Of a stretch of DNA of 35,655 nucleotides, positions 17,050-25,934 are shown in pieces. The notes under the pieces were generated by a model that did no database searches, was not told the DNA's origin, and saw nothing but the letters and a program-made list of their open reading frames with translations. The DNA is taken from contig CACYQT010000045.1 in assembly GCA_902776645.1 (NCBI GenBank), positions 1 to 35,655 of the forward strand, given 5' to 3'. Both the position numbers and the translations under genes were made by a program. This DNA comes from an uncultured bacterium. GTDB taxonomy: Bacteria > Verrucomicrobiota > Lentisphaeria > Oligosphaerales > Oligosphaeraceae. Positions within the stretch are counted from its first letter, which is position 1. Every line of letters starts with the position of its first letter.

Positions 17050-17076
17050 GCCTGCGGCAAGACAACCGCCGCAGGC
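17050..17076 (+). terminator. Perfect 9-bp inverted repeat, possible terminator or regulatory hairpin
   Basis: GCCTGCGGC (17050-17058) and GCCGCAGGC (17068-17076) are exact reverse complements around a 9-base loop. No T-run follows, so factor-independent termination is doubtful. It lies 60 bp before the start of the next gene. Confidence 0.45.
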
Positions 17077-17108
17077 GACCGTAAGCGAAGCGTTGCCATA
17101 TAATCATT

Positions 17109-17129
17109 ATGAATTATGAATTATGCATT
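17109..17129 (+). repeat. Heptanucleotide repeat ATGAATT, 3 units
   Basis: ATGAATT, ATGAATT, ATGCATT run consecutively and create the extra upstream start codon of the following gene. Confidence 0.8.
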
Positions 17130-17135
17130 GAAAAA

Positions 17136-20100
17136 ATGTCCATTCGTGGTTCTCTTCTTGTCTTCATGTTGTCATTGGCGGTTTCAGCGCAGAACCTCCT
17201 GAAGAATCCGTCTTTCGAAAACGGGCTGAAAGGATGGGGCTTTTCGCAATCGGACGCATTGACGGCGAAAGGCGTCACCTACAGCGTCGAGAACGGAAAA
17301 CTAACGGTCAACATCCCCCCAAAGGCACAGCTTCATTCGACAGAACTTCTTCTGCTGCAAAAAACTAGAATCAAATACGGAACGACGTGCCGTCTGCTCT
17401 ACACGCTTGACTGCACGGAGCCGGGCGTCATGCGCCATATCTACCAGCTCTCCCGTCCGCCCTATTCGCCCATCGGACTCGTGGAAAACCTCCCCGTCAA
17501 AGCGGGGCGCAACCGCATTACAGCCGTTTTCATCGCCGGCGGGCCCGACGGCGAAGATGCCCATCTGACATTGAACATGAGCAACTTGCGTGGCACCATC
17601 ACCCTCCATGACATCAGCCTCATGGAGGCGCGGGACATACCCGTCTCCAGACTGTCCCCAAAATGGTCCGTCGTCCTCAACGGCGATGTCCCGAATTCCT
17701 ATGCGGAACTTCCAAAAGGAAAGGACGTCCGCCAGATCTCGTTGCAGGACAACACGATCAATCTCGCCGCGGCCGTCGGTGGACACGTTCAGGAAAAGAC
17801 ACAGGCCATTCTCTACAATGTCTTCAAAAGCAATGACACAGGCATCATGCATGTCGGTTTCTCCGCGGACTGGTGGCTGGAGATCTTCATGAACGGAGAG
17901 CAGATTTACGAGAATCTCGCCCGCGGAAATCCGTCCCACGCCTTCACGCCGGACGACATCGTCGTGGACATACCGGTTGAAAAAGGCCGCAACATCCTCG
18001 CCGTCCGCGTCTTGGCAGGCTCCGCCGGATGGCGTTTCGTCTGCGGGCAGCCGACGCCCCCCATCCGCTATGTGACGAACAACGAATGGAAGCCTTTCAA
18101 TCTTTACGGCCAGTCGGAAATCCTTGCCGGATCGGCACTTGACTTGTCATATCAAGTCGATGCGCCAGCCGGGAGACATGGTCGCGCCGTCATCGGCAAG
18201 ACCGGCGATCTGGTCTTGGAACAGCGCCCGGACGAACCGCTCCGTCTCATGGGATTCAACGGCTACCCCTACAATCTCCTGACGATGAAATCGGACGACG
18301 ATTTCAAGAAAAAGGCCCATGAATTCTCGCAGGCCGCCAGACGGGCAGGCTTCCGCCTGTTCCGCACGCATGGCTCCTTCGACCGTACGCTATGCCATGG
18401 CTCCCACAAGGATATGGAAATCAATCCGGCCCAGCTGGACCGTTGGGACTTCCTGCTCAACGAACTTAAACAGGCGGGCATCTATCTCCATGTCACGCTC
18501 CTTTCCTTCGGTCTCTACGACGACGCCACGCCACGCAACACGCTGTTCGAGGAGCGAGACAAGCACAAGTTGCAGATGTATTTCGGCAGCAGTTGGATAC
18601 GCGACCATTTCATCTATGGCGCGACGACCGTCCTCAACCATGTGAACCCCTATACGAAACTCGCGTGGAAGGACGATCCCGCCGTCGCCTTCGTCGAATT
18701 CTACAACGAACAGGAGCTCGGCCTTGAGCGTATCGCCCCCGTGCTCGCCAATTATCCGAACCTCAAGGCGGAACTACGCCGCCAGTTCCGCGAATGGCTC
18801 GTCGCAAAATACAAAGACGCCGTTCCGTCTCCGCTTCAGAAGGAGTTGAACGGCAAGAAGTTGGCAGAAGCGGAGCTTCCGTCGACGAAAGACAAAAAGA
18901 GCCTGCTGGCCAACGAATTCGCGCTCTTCTCCATTGATCTCGCCGCCAAATCCTACGCATGGTGTGAAAAAATCGTCCGCTCGACAGGCTACAACGGCCT
19001 GCTCGGCAATTTCAACGTCTCGAAGAAAATCGGTGACGCGGCAACCCGTTGGACGACATGCCAATATATCTGCCAAAACACGTATTTCCAGCATCCTATC
19101 GGTGGCTGGGGGGCGCCCGGCTGCACCGTCGGACAGGACAGCTCCCTGGCGGACGCCGCCAACTACTGGCGGAGCGCCAACAATTCCCGCATGGCGGGCC
19201 GCCCGTTCACCATCACGGAATACAACCACTGCTTCTGGAATCCGTACCAATATGAAAACGGCGCCGTCATGGGGGCCTATTCCGCCCTGCAAGGCTTCAA
19301 CGCCCTGCAGATCCATGAAAATCCGATTCTGATGAATTCATCGACCATGCCGCAGGCCATCGGCAGTTTCTCCTGCGGCAACAATCCCATCGTCCGCGCC
19401 AATGAATTCATCACGACGCATCTTTTCCAACGCGGCGACGTGCGGCCATCGCCACACCGCATCGAACTCGCCATTCCGGATACGGCATTGAACAACAACA
19501 ACTTGGCCATGAACGGCATCGCCAGCCAGCAAAGCCTGCTGGCTTTGGTGACTGGCTTCACCGTCGCATTTCCGGACAAAATGACCGCCCGCGGAACCGT
19601 CGCCGCCCGGAAGGCGGACTGCCAGATTCTGCCCGAAGGAACCTCCACCGTCCAATCCGCAGACTGGTTCGTCAATCTCATCGACAATCCGGACGGTTCG
19701 TTCTCCCTGGACAACCTCCTCCAGAAGCTCAAAGTGCAGGGCATCCTCCCCCCCGGCAACCTGACGGACGCGGAAAACTTTGTCTTCCAAAGCGATACGG
19801 AGGAAATCACCCTTTGGGCGAAACGGCATCTCCTGAAAGTTGTCACGCCAAAATCGGAAGTCGTCTGCACGGAAGGCGACAAGGAGGAAAAACTCGCCCG
19901 CATGACCGTCAATTCATCTTCCGTTCCTGCCTGTATTGCCGCTATCGCCGCTGACAATCAACCGCTTGCGACATCCAGACGCATCGTGGTCGTCTATTCG
20001 ACCATGGTCGCCAATTCGAATCTGACGCTTTCACCAAACCGCCGCGTCAACATCCAGTCCGGCCATGCCCCCACCCTGCTCCGCTGCGGAAAGCTCCAAC

Positions 20101-20270
20101 TGCAGATCGACCGCCCCGTCAAAGGCTTCAAATTATACGCCCTTGGCTTCGACGGCGCACGCCGTCAGGAACTTCCTCTCGCCAAACGGGATATCGTCAC
20201 CGACATCTCCATCGACACGGCCGCCCTGCAGGACGGCCCCACCGTCTTCTTCGAACTCGTGGCGGAATAA
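17136..20270 (+). CDS. Secreted glycoside hydrolase, clan GH-A (GH5-like), with N-terminal jelly-roll modules
   Basis: From ATG 17136 the protein is 1044 aa and begins with a clean signal peptide (MSIRGSLLVFMLSLAVSA). Using the numbering of the longer 1053-aa frame that starts at 17109, it continues with NLLKNPSFENGLKGW, typical of CBM4/9-type carbohydrate-binding modules (about 28-175). A second beta-rich module follows (about 185-320), then a TIM-barrel region (about 375-750). That barrel has the clan GH-A acid/base pair N533-E534 (EFYNEQE) and a likely nucleophile E704 (TITEYNH). Loops with W and Y (e.g. WGAPG) suggest sugar contact. The specific family and substrate are uncertain. There is no clear ribosome site upstream, and repeats make up the region, so the start is uncertain. 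Confidence 0.8.
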   Translation: MSIRGSLLVFMLSLAVSAQNLLKNPSFENGLKGWGFSQSDALTAKGVTYSVENGKLTVNIPPKAQLHSTELLLLQKTRIKYGTTCRLLYTLDCTEPGVMRHIYQLSRPPYSPIGLVENLPVKAGRNRITAVFIAGGPDGEDAHLTLNMSNLRGTITLHDISLMEARDIPVSRLSPKWSVVLNGDVPNSYAELPKGKDVRQISLQDNTINLAAAVGGHVQEKTQAILYNVFKSNDTGIMHVGFSADWWLEIFMNGEQIYENLARGNPSHAFTPDDIVVDIPVEKGRNILAVRVLAGSAGWRFVCGQPTPPIRYVTNNEWKPFNLYGQSEILAGSALDLSYQVDAPAGRHGRAVIGKTGDLVLEQRPDEPLRLMGFNGYPYNLLTMKSDDDFKKKAHEFSQAARRAGFRLFRTHGSFDRTLCHGSHKDMEINPAQLDRWDFLLNELKQAGIYLHVTLLSFGLYDDATPRNTLFEERDKHKLQMYFGSSWIRDHFIYGATTVLNHVNPYTKLAWKDDPAVAFVEFYNEQELGLERIAPVLANYPNLKAELRRQFREWLVAKYKDAVPSPLQKELNGKKLAEAELPSTKDKKSLLANEFALFSIDLAAKSYAWCEKIVRSTGYNGLLGNFNVSKKIGDAATRWTTCQYICQNTYFQHPIGGWGAPGCTVGQDSSLADAANYWRSANNSRMAGRPFTITEYNHCFWNPYQYENGAVMGAYSALQGFNALQIHENPILMNSSTMPQAIGSFSCGNNPIVRANEFITTHLFQRGDVRPSPHRIELAIPDTALNNNNLAMNGIASQQSLLALVTGFTVAFPDKMTARGTVAARKADCQILPEGTSTVQSADWFVNLIDNPDGSFSLDNLLQKLKVQGILPPGNLTDAENFVFQSDTEEITLWAKRHLLKVVTPKSEVVCTEGDKEEKLARMTVNSSSVPACIAAIAADNQPLATSRRIVVVYSTMVANSNLTLSPNRRVNIQSGHAPTLLRCGKLQLQIDRPVKGFKLYALGFDGARRQELPLAKRDIVTDISIDTAALQDGPTVFFELVAE

Positions 20271-20277
20271 AAATCTG

Positions 20278-20304
20278 CAGTTGTCGCAATTTTTGCGACA
20301 ACTG
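20278..20304 (+). terminator. Perfect 12-bp hairpin just after the glycosidase stop
   Basis: CAGTTGTCGCAA (20278-20289), loop TTT, then TTGCGACAACTG (20293-20304). It begins 8 bases after the TAA. No T-tract follows, so it may protect the 3' end or act with a factor rather than be a classical intrinsic terminator. Confidence 0.55.
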
Positions 20305-20357
20305 GAATTCGTCCATCATGAACTGTTGCATATTTTGCGGCCATTGGACTCATCATC

Positions 20358-20380
20358 ATATGTTCCATTATGGAACATAT
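20358..20380. promoter_or_regulatory. Perfect 11-bp palindrome with one-base centre
   Basis: ATATGTTCCAT-T-ATGGAACATAT spans 20358-20380. The one-base centre argues against an RNA hairpin and suggests a dimeric protein site or a repeat remnant. It lies between convergent genes, so a classical operator role is not obvious. Confidence 0.5.
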
Positions 20381-20447
20381 AATTCTTTCAACCCCAAAAA
20401 ACCAGCGGCTTAAAATGATGCTTCACGTCAAATGACAAAAAAAAAAT

Positions 20448-20921
20448 TCATGCCTGCCAATTCTTGCAGACATCAATCCAGGCGACATAGTTTGAATACG
20501 TCTCCAATTCCGCTATCGTCAGTTCGATCGCGCTGTTGCCGCTTCCACAGGCGGGAAAAACGGTCGTGAACCGTTTCAGCGAAACGTCAAGATAGACTGT
20601 GACGCCATCCTTTACGGCGAAGGGACATACGCCGCCTACGGCATGTCCGATCAACGTCTCCACTTCGTCCGGCGTCGGCATCTTCGCTTTCGCCTTGAAT
20701 TGCGCCCTGTATTTTGCATTGTCGATCTTTGCGTCGCCCGCCGTGACAATCAGAATGGCTTTCCCGTCCACCAAAAACGAAAGCGTCTTCGCGATTCGGC
20801 AAGGCTCGCATCCCAACGCCTGGGCCGCCAATTCGACTGTCGCGCTAGATTCGTCCAATTCCCTTATCCGATCCGCCATCCCGAATTTTGAAAAATACGT
20901 TCTTACCGCTTCAATCGCCAT
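20448..20921 (-). CDS. YbaK/EbsC-type aminoacyl-tRNA deacylase (ProX-like)
   Basis: The 157-aa protein shows the YbaK editing-domain pattern: ATVELAAQALGCEPCRIAKTL, the conserved K in AKTLSF, LIVTAGD, the KAKMPTPDEV helix, the GHAVGGVCPFA loop, and the closing CGSGNSAIEL. These free-standing editing proteins remove Ala or Cys mischarged on tRNA-Pro or related tRNAs. The longer frame starts with TTG at 20960 and would overlap tsaB. The AGGAG at 20928-20932 points to ATG 20921. It lies 35 bp after tsaB on the same strand, forming a two-gene tRNA-maintenance unit. Confidence 0.87.
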   Translation of the reverse strand: MAIEAVRTYFSKFGMADRIRELDESSATVELAAQALGCEPCRIAKTLSFLVDGKAILIVTAGDAKIDNAKYRAQFKAKAKMPTPDEVETLIGHAVGGVCPFAVKDGVTVYLDVSLKRFTTVFPACGSGNSAIELTIAELETYSNYVAWIDVCKNWQA

Positions 20922-20926
20922 GGCAA

Positions 20927-20933
20927 TCTCCTG
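20927..20933 (-). promoter_or_regulatory. Ribosome binding site deciding the start of the YbaK-type gene
   Basis: CAGGAGA on the minus strand lies 5 bases before ATG 20921. The alternative TTG at 20960 has no comparable site. Confidence 0.65.
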
Positions 20934-20956
20934 TAAACGCCTCTTCGGACCTGCTG

Positions 20957-21610
20957 TCAAAGCACTTTTTTCACTTCCTTCGGCTGGACGAAAACGGCCT
21001 GGCGGACATAGATCGGTTCGCAGGACGATGAACTCTCCACGTCATCCCGCAACAGGACGCATGGATCCAGTTGCGACACGACCTGCAGGCGGCTCTGTAT
21101 CGCCTCCGGCAGCGGCGGTATCAAGTCCGCCTGTGGCGTTATCCATGCGTCGCAGGCATTTGCAGCGTCAAGCAACGGCTCCGGATCCAACGCGGCAGGT
21201 TCGCCGTCAAGCTTCATGTTGCGAACAGGAACGAAAATGACCTGCCCGCAACGGCCATCCATCAGCACGCCGATTCGCGCATCGGCGGCGACGCCTTGCG
21301 CCGCCGCGGCCGTCGACAGAGCGGAGGGAACGCCGCGGATTTCCGCCCCTGTCGCGGCGCAAATCCCTTTGATGAAGGCGATTCCGGAACGAAGCCCCGC
21401 GAAGCTGCCAGGCCCTGTTCCGACCGTCCAACGGCGGATGTCCTGCAATTTTAGACCGATGCCGGCCAATGTTTCGAGAATCCATGGCGGCAGTTTCCGG
21501 TCATTGTCGCGACTGGCCGAATCCAGACTTCCCTTGAACAGGATATGGTCGCCGTCCGCCACGGCGAAAACACAGGTCAGTGACGTATCGATTGCCGCAT
21601 GTATCATCAT
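20957..21610 (-). CDS. tsaB: tRNA threonylcarbamoyladenosine biosynthesis protein TsaB
   Basis: The 217-aa protein starts with AAIDTS, has GTGPGSFAGLRSGIAFIKGI (the TsaB signature that packs against TsaD) and ends with a PIYVRQAVF segment typical of the family. TsaB is an inactive ASKHA-fold partner of TsaD and TsaE in making t6A37 of ANN-decoding tRNAs. AAGGA lies 5 bases before ATG 21610 and 8 before the adjacent ATG 21607, so either may serve. A longer frame from 21652 includes an unsupported N-terminus. The gene is divergent from the carboxypeptidase gene. Confidence 0.92.
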   Translation of the reverse strand: MMIHAAIDTSLTCVFAVADGDHILFKGSLDSASRDNDRKLPPWILETLAGIGLKLQDIRRWTVGTGPGSFAGLRSGIAFIKGICAATGAEIRGVPSALSTAAAAQGVAADARIGVLMDGRCGQVIFVPVRNMKLDGEPAALDPEPLLDAANACDAWITPQADLIPPLPEAIQSRLQVVSQLDPCVLLRDDVESSSSCEPIYVRQAVFVQPKEVKKVL

Positions 21611-21768
21611 CGTTTTCCTTCTTGAATGCGCCATTGGCGCGCTGAAAATCAACCTATATTAATATAATAAACAGAACCTGAATGTCCATGCAGGCCGTGA
21701 TTCTTGTTTTTCCATCATGATGAATTACATTGTCTATATGATTCTTTCACCAACAAAAGGATTCCACC

Positions 21769-22986
21769 ATGTCAAACCGTCTTTCATTGTTCGTTCTCAT
21801 GATATCGCTCAGTGCCATTCTAGTCGCAAAAGAAGGCACCGTCACGGCCGACCTCAACATGCGCCTCGGGCCGGGCGTTGAACATCCCGTCGTCGGCGTT
21901 CTGCCGCCCGGAGCCTCCGTGTCCATCGTCGCCACCTCCGGCCAATGGTATCAAATCAACCCGAAGGCCGTCGTCGAAGGATATGTCGTCACCAAACATC
22001 TGAAAGGCAGCAGAGTGCTCATGAACACGGCGTTCCGAACGGAAGCCTCCGAAAAGGCGGCCTCCATGGGCGTGCTCAAGAAACATCTTGTCGTGAAGGT
22101 TCTCGGACGTGAAGGCGACTGGAGCAAAATCGCCGTCACGAATCCGAAGGGGCTGAAGATTTTCGTCCATGGCGACTACATCAAGAAAGGCCCCGCTCCA
22201 GTCGTGAAAAAGGCGCCGTTTGAAGGCGTCAAGCCCAACTACAGCGTGCTTGTCTATGACGTGAAAAAGAAGAAGGAGCTTTGGGGGCAGAATGAAAACA
22301 AACCCGTGCCGATCGCGTCCGTCACGAAAATGATGACGCTGCTGCTTGGTTTGGAGAAACTTGAGTCGGATCCCAAAGTCACGTTGGACACGATGGTTCC
22401 CATCAGTGAAGCCGCCGCGGCCGAACCGCCCACGAAGGCCTGCCTCATCGCCGGAAAGGAAATCAAGCTCGGCGAACTGCTGAGCGTCATGATCATCATA
22501 AGCTGCAACGACTGCGCGGCCTGCGCGGGCGAATTCATCGGCGGCGGCACGACGGAGGGCTTCGCGAAAAAGGCCAACGCCAAGGCGAAGGCCCTGCACA
22601 TGAAGAACACGAAATATTTCAACGCGCATGGTCTGCCCGGAGCAACGCCCGACAAGGACAACGTCTCCACGCCGCGCGATCTTGTCAAACTCGCCAAGGA
22701 ACTGTGGAAGCATGATCTGGCCCGCCAGTGGGTCAAGATGCCGACCATTCCCATCACTACCGGCGTTGAGAAACCCACGACATTCCGCGGCCACACGCCG
22801 CTTCTCGGCAGATATGGCGTGGACGGCATCAAGACCGGTTACATCCGCCGTTCAGGCCTCTGCGTCGTCACGCATGCGGAAAACGAAGCGGGCGAATTCA
22901 TCGTCGTCCTGCTGGGCTGCGAGACGAGCACCGCCCGCAACACGTTGCTGGAGAACATCATGAAGTGGCTGACGGAAAAGAAATAA
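21769..22986 (+). CDS. D-alanyl-D-alanine carboxypeptidase (peptidase S11) with N-terminal SH3 domains
   Basis: The 405-aa protein has a signal peptide (residues 1-20), two SH3-like repeats (about 22-78 and 82-138; first one has NMRLGPGVEHPVVG), and then a penicillin-binding-protein domain. Its three motifs are intact: SVTK (184-187), SCN (245-247) and KTG (355-357). Such DacA-type enzymes trim the terminal D-Ala of peptidoglycan stems in the periplasm, and the SH3 domains probably bind the wall. AAAAGGA stands about 7 bases before the ATG. The stop is 7 bp from the stop of the convergent gene. A cysteine in the SxN motif (SCN) is common in this family. Confidence 0.94.
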   Translation: MSNRLSLFVLMISLSAILVAKEGTVTADLNMRLGPGVEHPVVGVLPPGASVSIVATSGQWYQINPKAVVEGYVVTKHLKGSRVLMNTAFRTEASEKAASMGVLKKHLVVKVLGREGDWSKIAVTNPKGLKIFVHGDYIKKGPAPVVKKAPFEGVKPNYSVLVYDVKKKKELWGQNENKPVPIASVTKMMTLLLGLEKLESDPKVTLDTMVPISEAAAAEPPTKACLIAGKEIKLGELLSVMIIISCNDCAACAGEFIGGGTTEGFAKKANAKAKALHMKNTKYFNAHGLPGATPDKDNVSTPRDLVKLAKELWKHDLARQWVKMPTIPITTGVEKPTTFRGHTPLLGRYGVDGIKTGYIRRSGLCVVTHAENEAGEFIVVLLGCETSTARNTLLENIMKWLTEKK

Positions 22987-22993
22987 TCTTTTC

Positions 22994-23815
22994 CTAATCC
23001 GCTTTCGGCAGCACGATCGGTTCGTGCAGCACTTTCGCGCGCGTTCCGACGCGGATGCCATGCAATGCGTCCACATACCGATAGGTGAAGAAAGCACGCG
23101 ATGAGATTTCATCACGGTAGAGCTGCTGGCGGTTGATGACCTGCCACGTATGTTCCGCGTCCGTCGTCTGCTCCACCCACACCACGTCGATGCTGTGGAC
23201 GCAGCCCTGCAGCTTTGCGCCGCTTTCGGCCAACGCTTCGCCAAGCCGCATCTGCTGCAAAAACACGCCCGCCTGCCGCCCCGCAGGCTCCACACGGTTG
23301 ATCCGCTTCTCGTCGAAAAACTGCTCCCAACGGCCGATCAGCCCATGGCCGATGCCCAAGCTTTTAGCGATCTGCTCGGTGTACTCCTTCAGCTTGTCCG
23401 CCGACGGCTTCTCCTCCTCCGAAAATTCGTCATGAAGACGCAGTCCATCGTACAACATCATGTCTTGCGACTCGATGACAACCAGATCGTAATAATCCGG
23501 CGGCATTTTCGTAAACGACGCGACCGTCCCGTTTTGCGACATGCGGGCCAGCCGCGGCTTGAAATTCTCCCGTTGTTCTTCCGTCGTGCCGTCGCGGCTC
23601 GTCCGCGTCTTGCGGTATTTCCGCCCCAACGCGATGACCATCCGTCTGGGCGACGGCGTCGCGAAATGGACTTCCAAAGAGCCTTTCGCATCGTCCAGCT
23701 TCTTTTCGTTCGCATAGAGATAGCCGCCGACGGGCACAACGCTTCCGCCGCACCAAGCCATTCCGCCGCAACATACAAGAACGCAAGCCAGCCATTTCGT
23801 CAGCATATTTTTCAT
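22994..23815 (-). CDS. Secreted protein of unknown function, 273 aa
   Basis: A signal peptide is visible (MKNMLTKWLACVLVCCGGMAWCG), possibly a lipoprotein since Cys residues flank the cleavage region. The mature part is mixed and charged (GSLEVHFATPSPRRMVIAL, a YRKTRTSRDG basic stretch, several Trp). I see no known catalytic motif. AAGGA lies 8 bases before the ATG. It starts 16 bp after the PA14/TPR gene and is the last gene of the transport cluster, so it may work with that protein at the envelope. Function unknown. Confidence 0.75.
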   Translation of the reverse strand: MKNMLTKWLACVLVCCGGMAWCGGSVVPVGGYLYANEKKLDDAKGSLEVHFATPSPRRMVIALGRKYRKTRTSRDGTTEEQRENFKPRLARMSQNGTVASFTKMPPDYYDLVVIESQDMMLYDGLRLHDEFSEEEKPSADKLKEYTEQIAKSLGIGHGLIGRWEQFFDEKRINRVEPAGRQAGVFLQQMRLGEALAESGAKLQGCVHSIDVVWVEQTTDAEHTWQVINRQQLYRDEISSRAFFTYRYVDALHGIRVGTRAKVLHEPIVLPKAD

Positions 23816-23831
23816 CTGGTGATTCCTTCCA

Positions 23832-25859
23832 TCATTGCCTCAGCCGAATCAGCCCGTCCCGCGCCCAAGGCGCGACGATATGGTTCGGATATTCGTCCTT
23901 TATCTTCCGGTAAAGCTCTTTCGCCTTCTCGTTATCCTTCAACGCTTCATAAATCTGCGCCTTTTCGAACTCGACATCCGGCAGATTCGGCAGTAACGGA
24001 TCCATCAAGATCGCGCCGTCCAATTCACCCAACGCGCCAGCCAGCCAGCCGCGACGGCGGAAGTACCGTGCCCGTATCAAGTTGAAGCTTCCGTTGCCAC
24101 GATCCATCGGCGCCTCTTTCGACCATTGGCACAGTTTTTCACGCGCCTCCAGCAGACGGTTGTCCTGTATCGCCCGCATGGCCTCCTCATGCAGCGACAC
24201 GCCATGGACAGCCGCCTCCCGCTGCGTCGCCCCAAGACGTTTTCCTTCCAGCATATCCGAAAACAGCTCCAACGCCTTTTCACGATCCCCCGCCTGTAGC
24301 TCGATGTCCATCATCATGGCTTCCATGACTTTGGAACTTTTCTTCAGCTGTTTGCTATGACTTTCCAGCCATTGCCGCGCCAATTCGATGTCGCGCTTCC
24401 CGTAGACGGCGAATTCAATCGCCTCGCCAAGATACTGTTCACGTTCCTCCTTGTCCAGATTCCGCTTCAGGATTTTCTCGAACGCGGCCTGCGCCTTGTC
24501 CTGCGCATGCGCGCCGCCCGCCCGCGCCATGCAGAGCATGGCGTCCATGCGAACCTCTCCGGGAATGTCCTTCAACGCCAGAAGCGCCTCCGCCACCGTC
24601 ACTTGCATTGGATGATAGTCATGATGCTTGTAAAACTGCAGCTGCAAATTCAAAGCCTTCCAATCCGTCAAACTGCTGAAATCCTGTTTCTCGAGCAAAG
24701 CGGAGACATATTTGAAGGCCTTGCCGTTCGCGATGTCACGCGACGTCTCCGGGGCGTTTTCCGGAAACTGGATCCGCCCGGACGCCGTCGCCTTCTTGAC
24801 GGACGCCCTCACTTTCATGGGCTCCATGCCGCAGACGATGCGTGTGACTTTCGCGCCTTCCATCGTCATGCCGTCGCCGAACTTCCACACGGCCTCCTGC
24901 CCGCTGTACGTGCCAAGTTCCACTTCATTCATAAAATCCTCCCCCACAGCCATGTAGGATATGATCTTATACCAGAAGACAGGATTCGACGACGTCTTCG
25001 ACTTTCCTTCCACAAGCTTCAGCATCGTCTTGCCGGCCGTCACAAAATCCGCTCCGGAGATGTAGCTGTTCGCCGTGACTTTCCCGTTCTGCACATGCGC
25101 CTCGCCTAAACCGATGAAGCCGCGCTCATCCAGCCGCAGGCCGACGATTTTCACGTCATGCAGCCCCGCCGTGAAATTCGTCTCCTTCCGTTGCTGGCCG
25201 CTGCTCGTCTCGCCATGATGGTGCGAACCGCTCAGATCATGCACGAGATTGCCGTCCAAAAACAGATAGCCCGCGCCGTTCACCGATATATAAGGATAAA
25301 AGCGCATCGCCTTTCGCGCATCGTACATGCCGGTGAAAACCATCATGCAACGCGTCCGGTAATCGACTGGATTGAAGGCCTGATTCACGGCGTCAACCGC
25401 CACGCGTCCAAGCACTTTCGATTTCTTCAACAACGCTTCGACCTGCGGCCAGCTCTTCGCCGGGCCTTCCGGCAGCGTCCGCACTTCGCAGATCAACGGC
25501 GCGACAAGCCCCTCCTTCACAGGAGCCGGAATCTTCGAGCCGAAATAGGCGTAGATCCGCTTCGCGTCGTCGGGGGCCTGTGTCAAAACCAACGCGCAGT
25601 TCTCCATGCCCGTCCCGATGGACAGCCGCGGCAATTGGCGGCCGCGTTCATCAAAGCAATAGACATCCTCGCCTTCCGCCATGCCGATACCGCAGACGGG
25701 CACGCTGATCAGCACGCCGCCCTTCGCATGGCTCGGCCTCGATATGATGTCATAGACAGCGCGATAGTTCGACGTGGCATGATGCCACATCTCGCGTTGC
25801 TGCGCCGCCGCGACCACCGCCAGCAGTATCGCCATGCCCAATATTCTGATTTTCAACAT
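23832..25859 (-). CDS. Secreted protein with PA14-like module and TPR-type helical repeats, 675 aa
   Basis: The start is ATG 25859, 9 codons inside the longest frame, with AGGGAAAG about 8 bases upstream and a signal peptide (MLKIRILGMAILLAVVAAA). Residues ~171-256 read like a PA14 sugar-binding module (MVFTGMYDA, ISVNGAGYLFLDG, followed by HHHGE). From about 395 to the end the sequence is helical with TPR-like spacing (Ala/Gly at fixed positions; final unit FEKAQIYEALKDNEKAKELY). A glycan-binding adaptor or scaffold partner of the importer is inferred. It lies 75 bp downstream of the second permease on the same strand. Confidence 0.72.
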   Translation of the reverse strand: MLKIRILGMAILLAVVAAAQQREMWHHATSNYRAVYDIISRPSHAKGGVLISVPVCGIGMAEGEDVYCFDERGRQLPRLSIGTGMENCALVLTQAPDDAKRIYAYFGSKIPAPVKEGLVAPLICEVRTLPEGPAKSWPQVEALLKKSKVLGRVAVDAVNQAFNPVDYRTRCMMVFTGMYDARKAMRFYPYISVNGAGYLFLDGNLVHDLSGSHHHGETSSGQQRKETNFTAGLHDVKIVGLRLDERGFIGLGEAHVQNGKVTANSYISGADFVTAGKTMLKLVEGKSKTSSNPVFWYKIISYMAVGEDFMNEVELGTYSGQEAVWKFGDGMTMEGAKVTRIVCGMEPMKVRASVKKATASGRIQFPENAPETSRDIANGKAFKYVSALLEKQDFSSLTDWKALNLQLQFYKHHDYHPMQVTVAEALLALKDIPGEVRMDAMLCMARAGGAHAQDKAQAAFEKILKRNLDKEEREQYLGEAIEFAVYGKRDIELARQWLESHSKQLKKSSKVMEAMMMDIELQAGDREKALELFSDMLEGKRLGATQREAAVHGVSLHEEAMRAIQDNRLLEAREKLCQWSKEAPMDRGNGSFNLIRARYFRRRGWLAGALGELDGAILMDPLLPNLPDVEFEKAQIYEALKDNEKAKELYRKIKDEYPNHIVAPWARDGLIRLRQ

Positions 25860-25898
25860 ATTTCTTTCCCTTACACGGCTGAGCACATTGTTTGCAAT

Positions 25899-25926
25899 TC
25901 GCTTTAAGCTTTAAGCTTTAGGCTTT
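25899..25926 (-). repeat. Heptanucleotide tandem repeat AAAGCNN, 4 units, minus strand
   Basis: On the minus strand it reads AAAGCCT, AAAGCTT, AAAGCTT, AAAGCGA, starting 8 bases after the permease stop at 25935-25937. It has the same orientation relative to its gene as the copies at 3193 and 16901. Confidence 0.88.
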
Positions 25927-25934
25927 TAGCTATC

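Noticed and set aside
21820..22794. 324-aa minus-strand frame
   Set aside because: It is antisense to the carboxypeptidase, whose three active-site motifs are intact.
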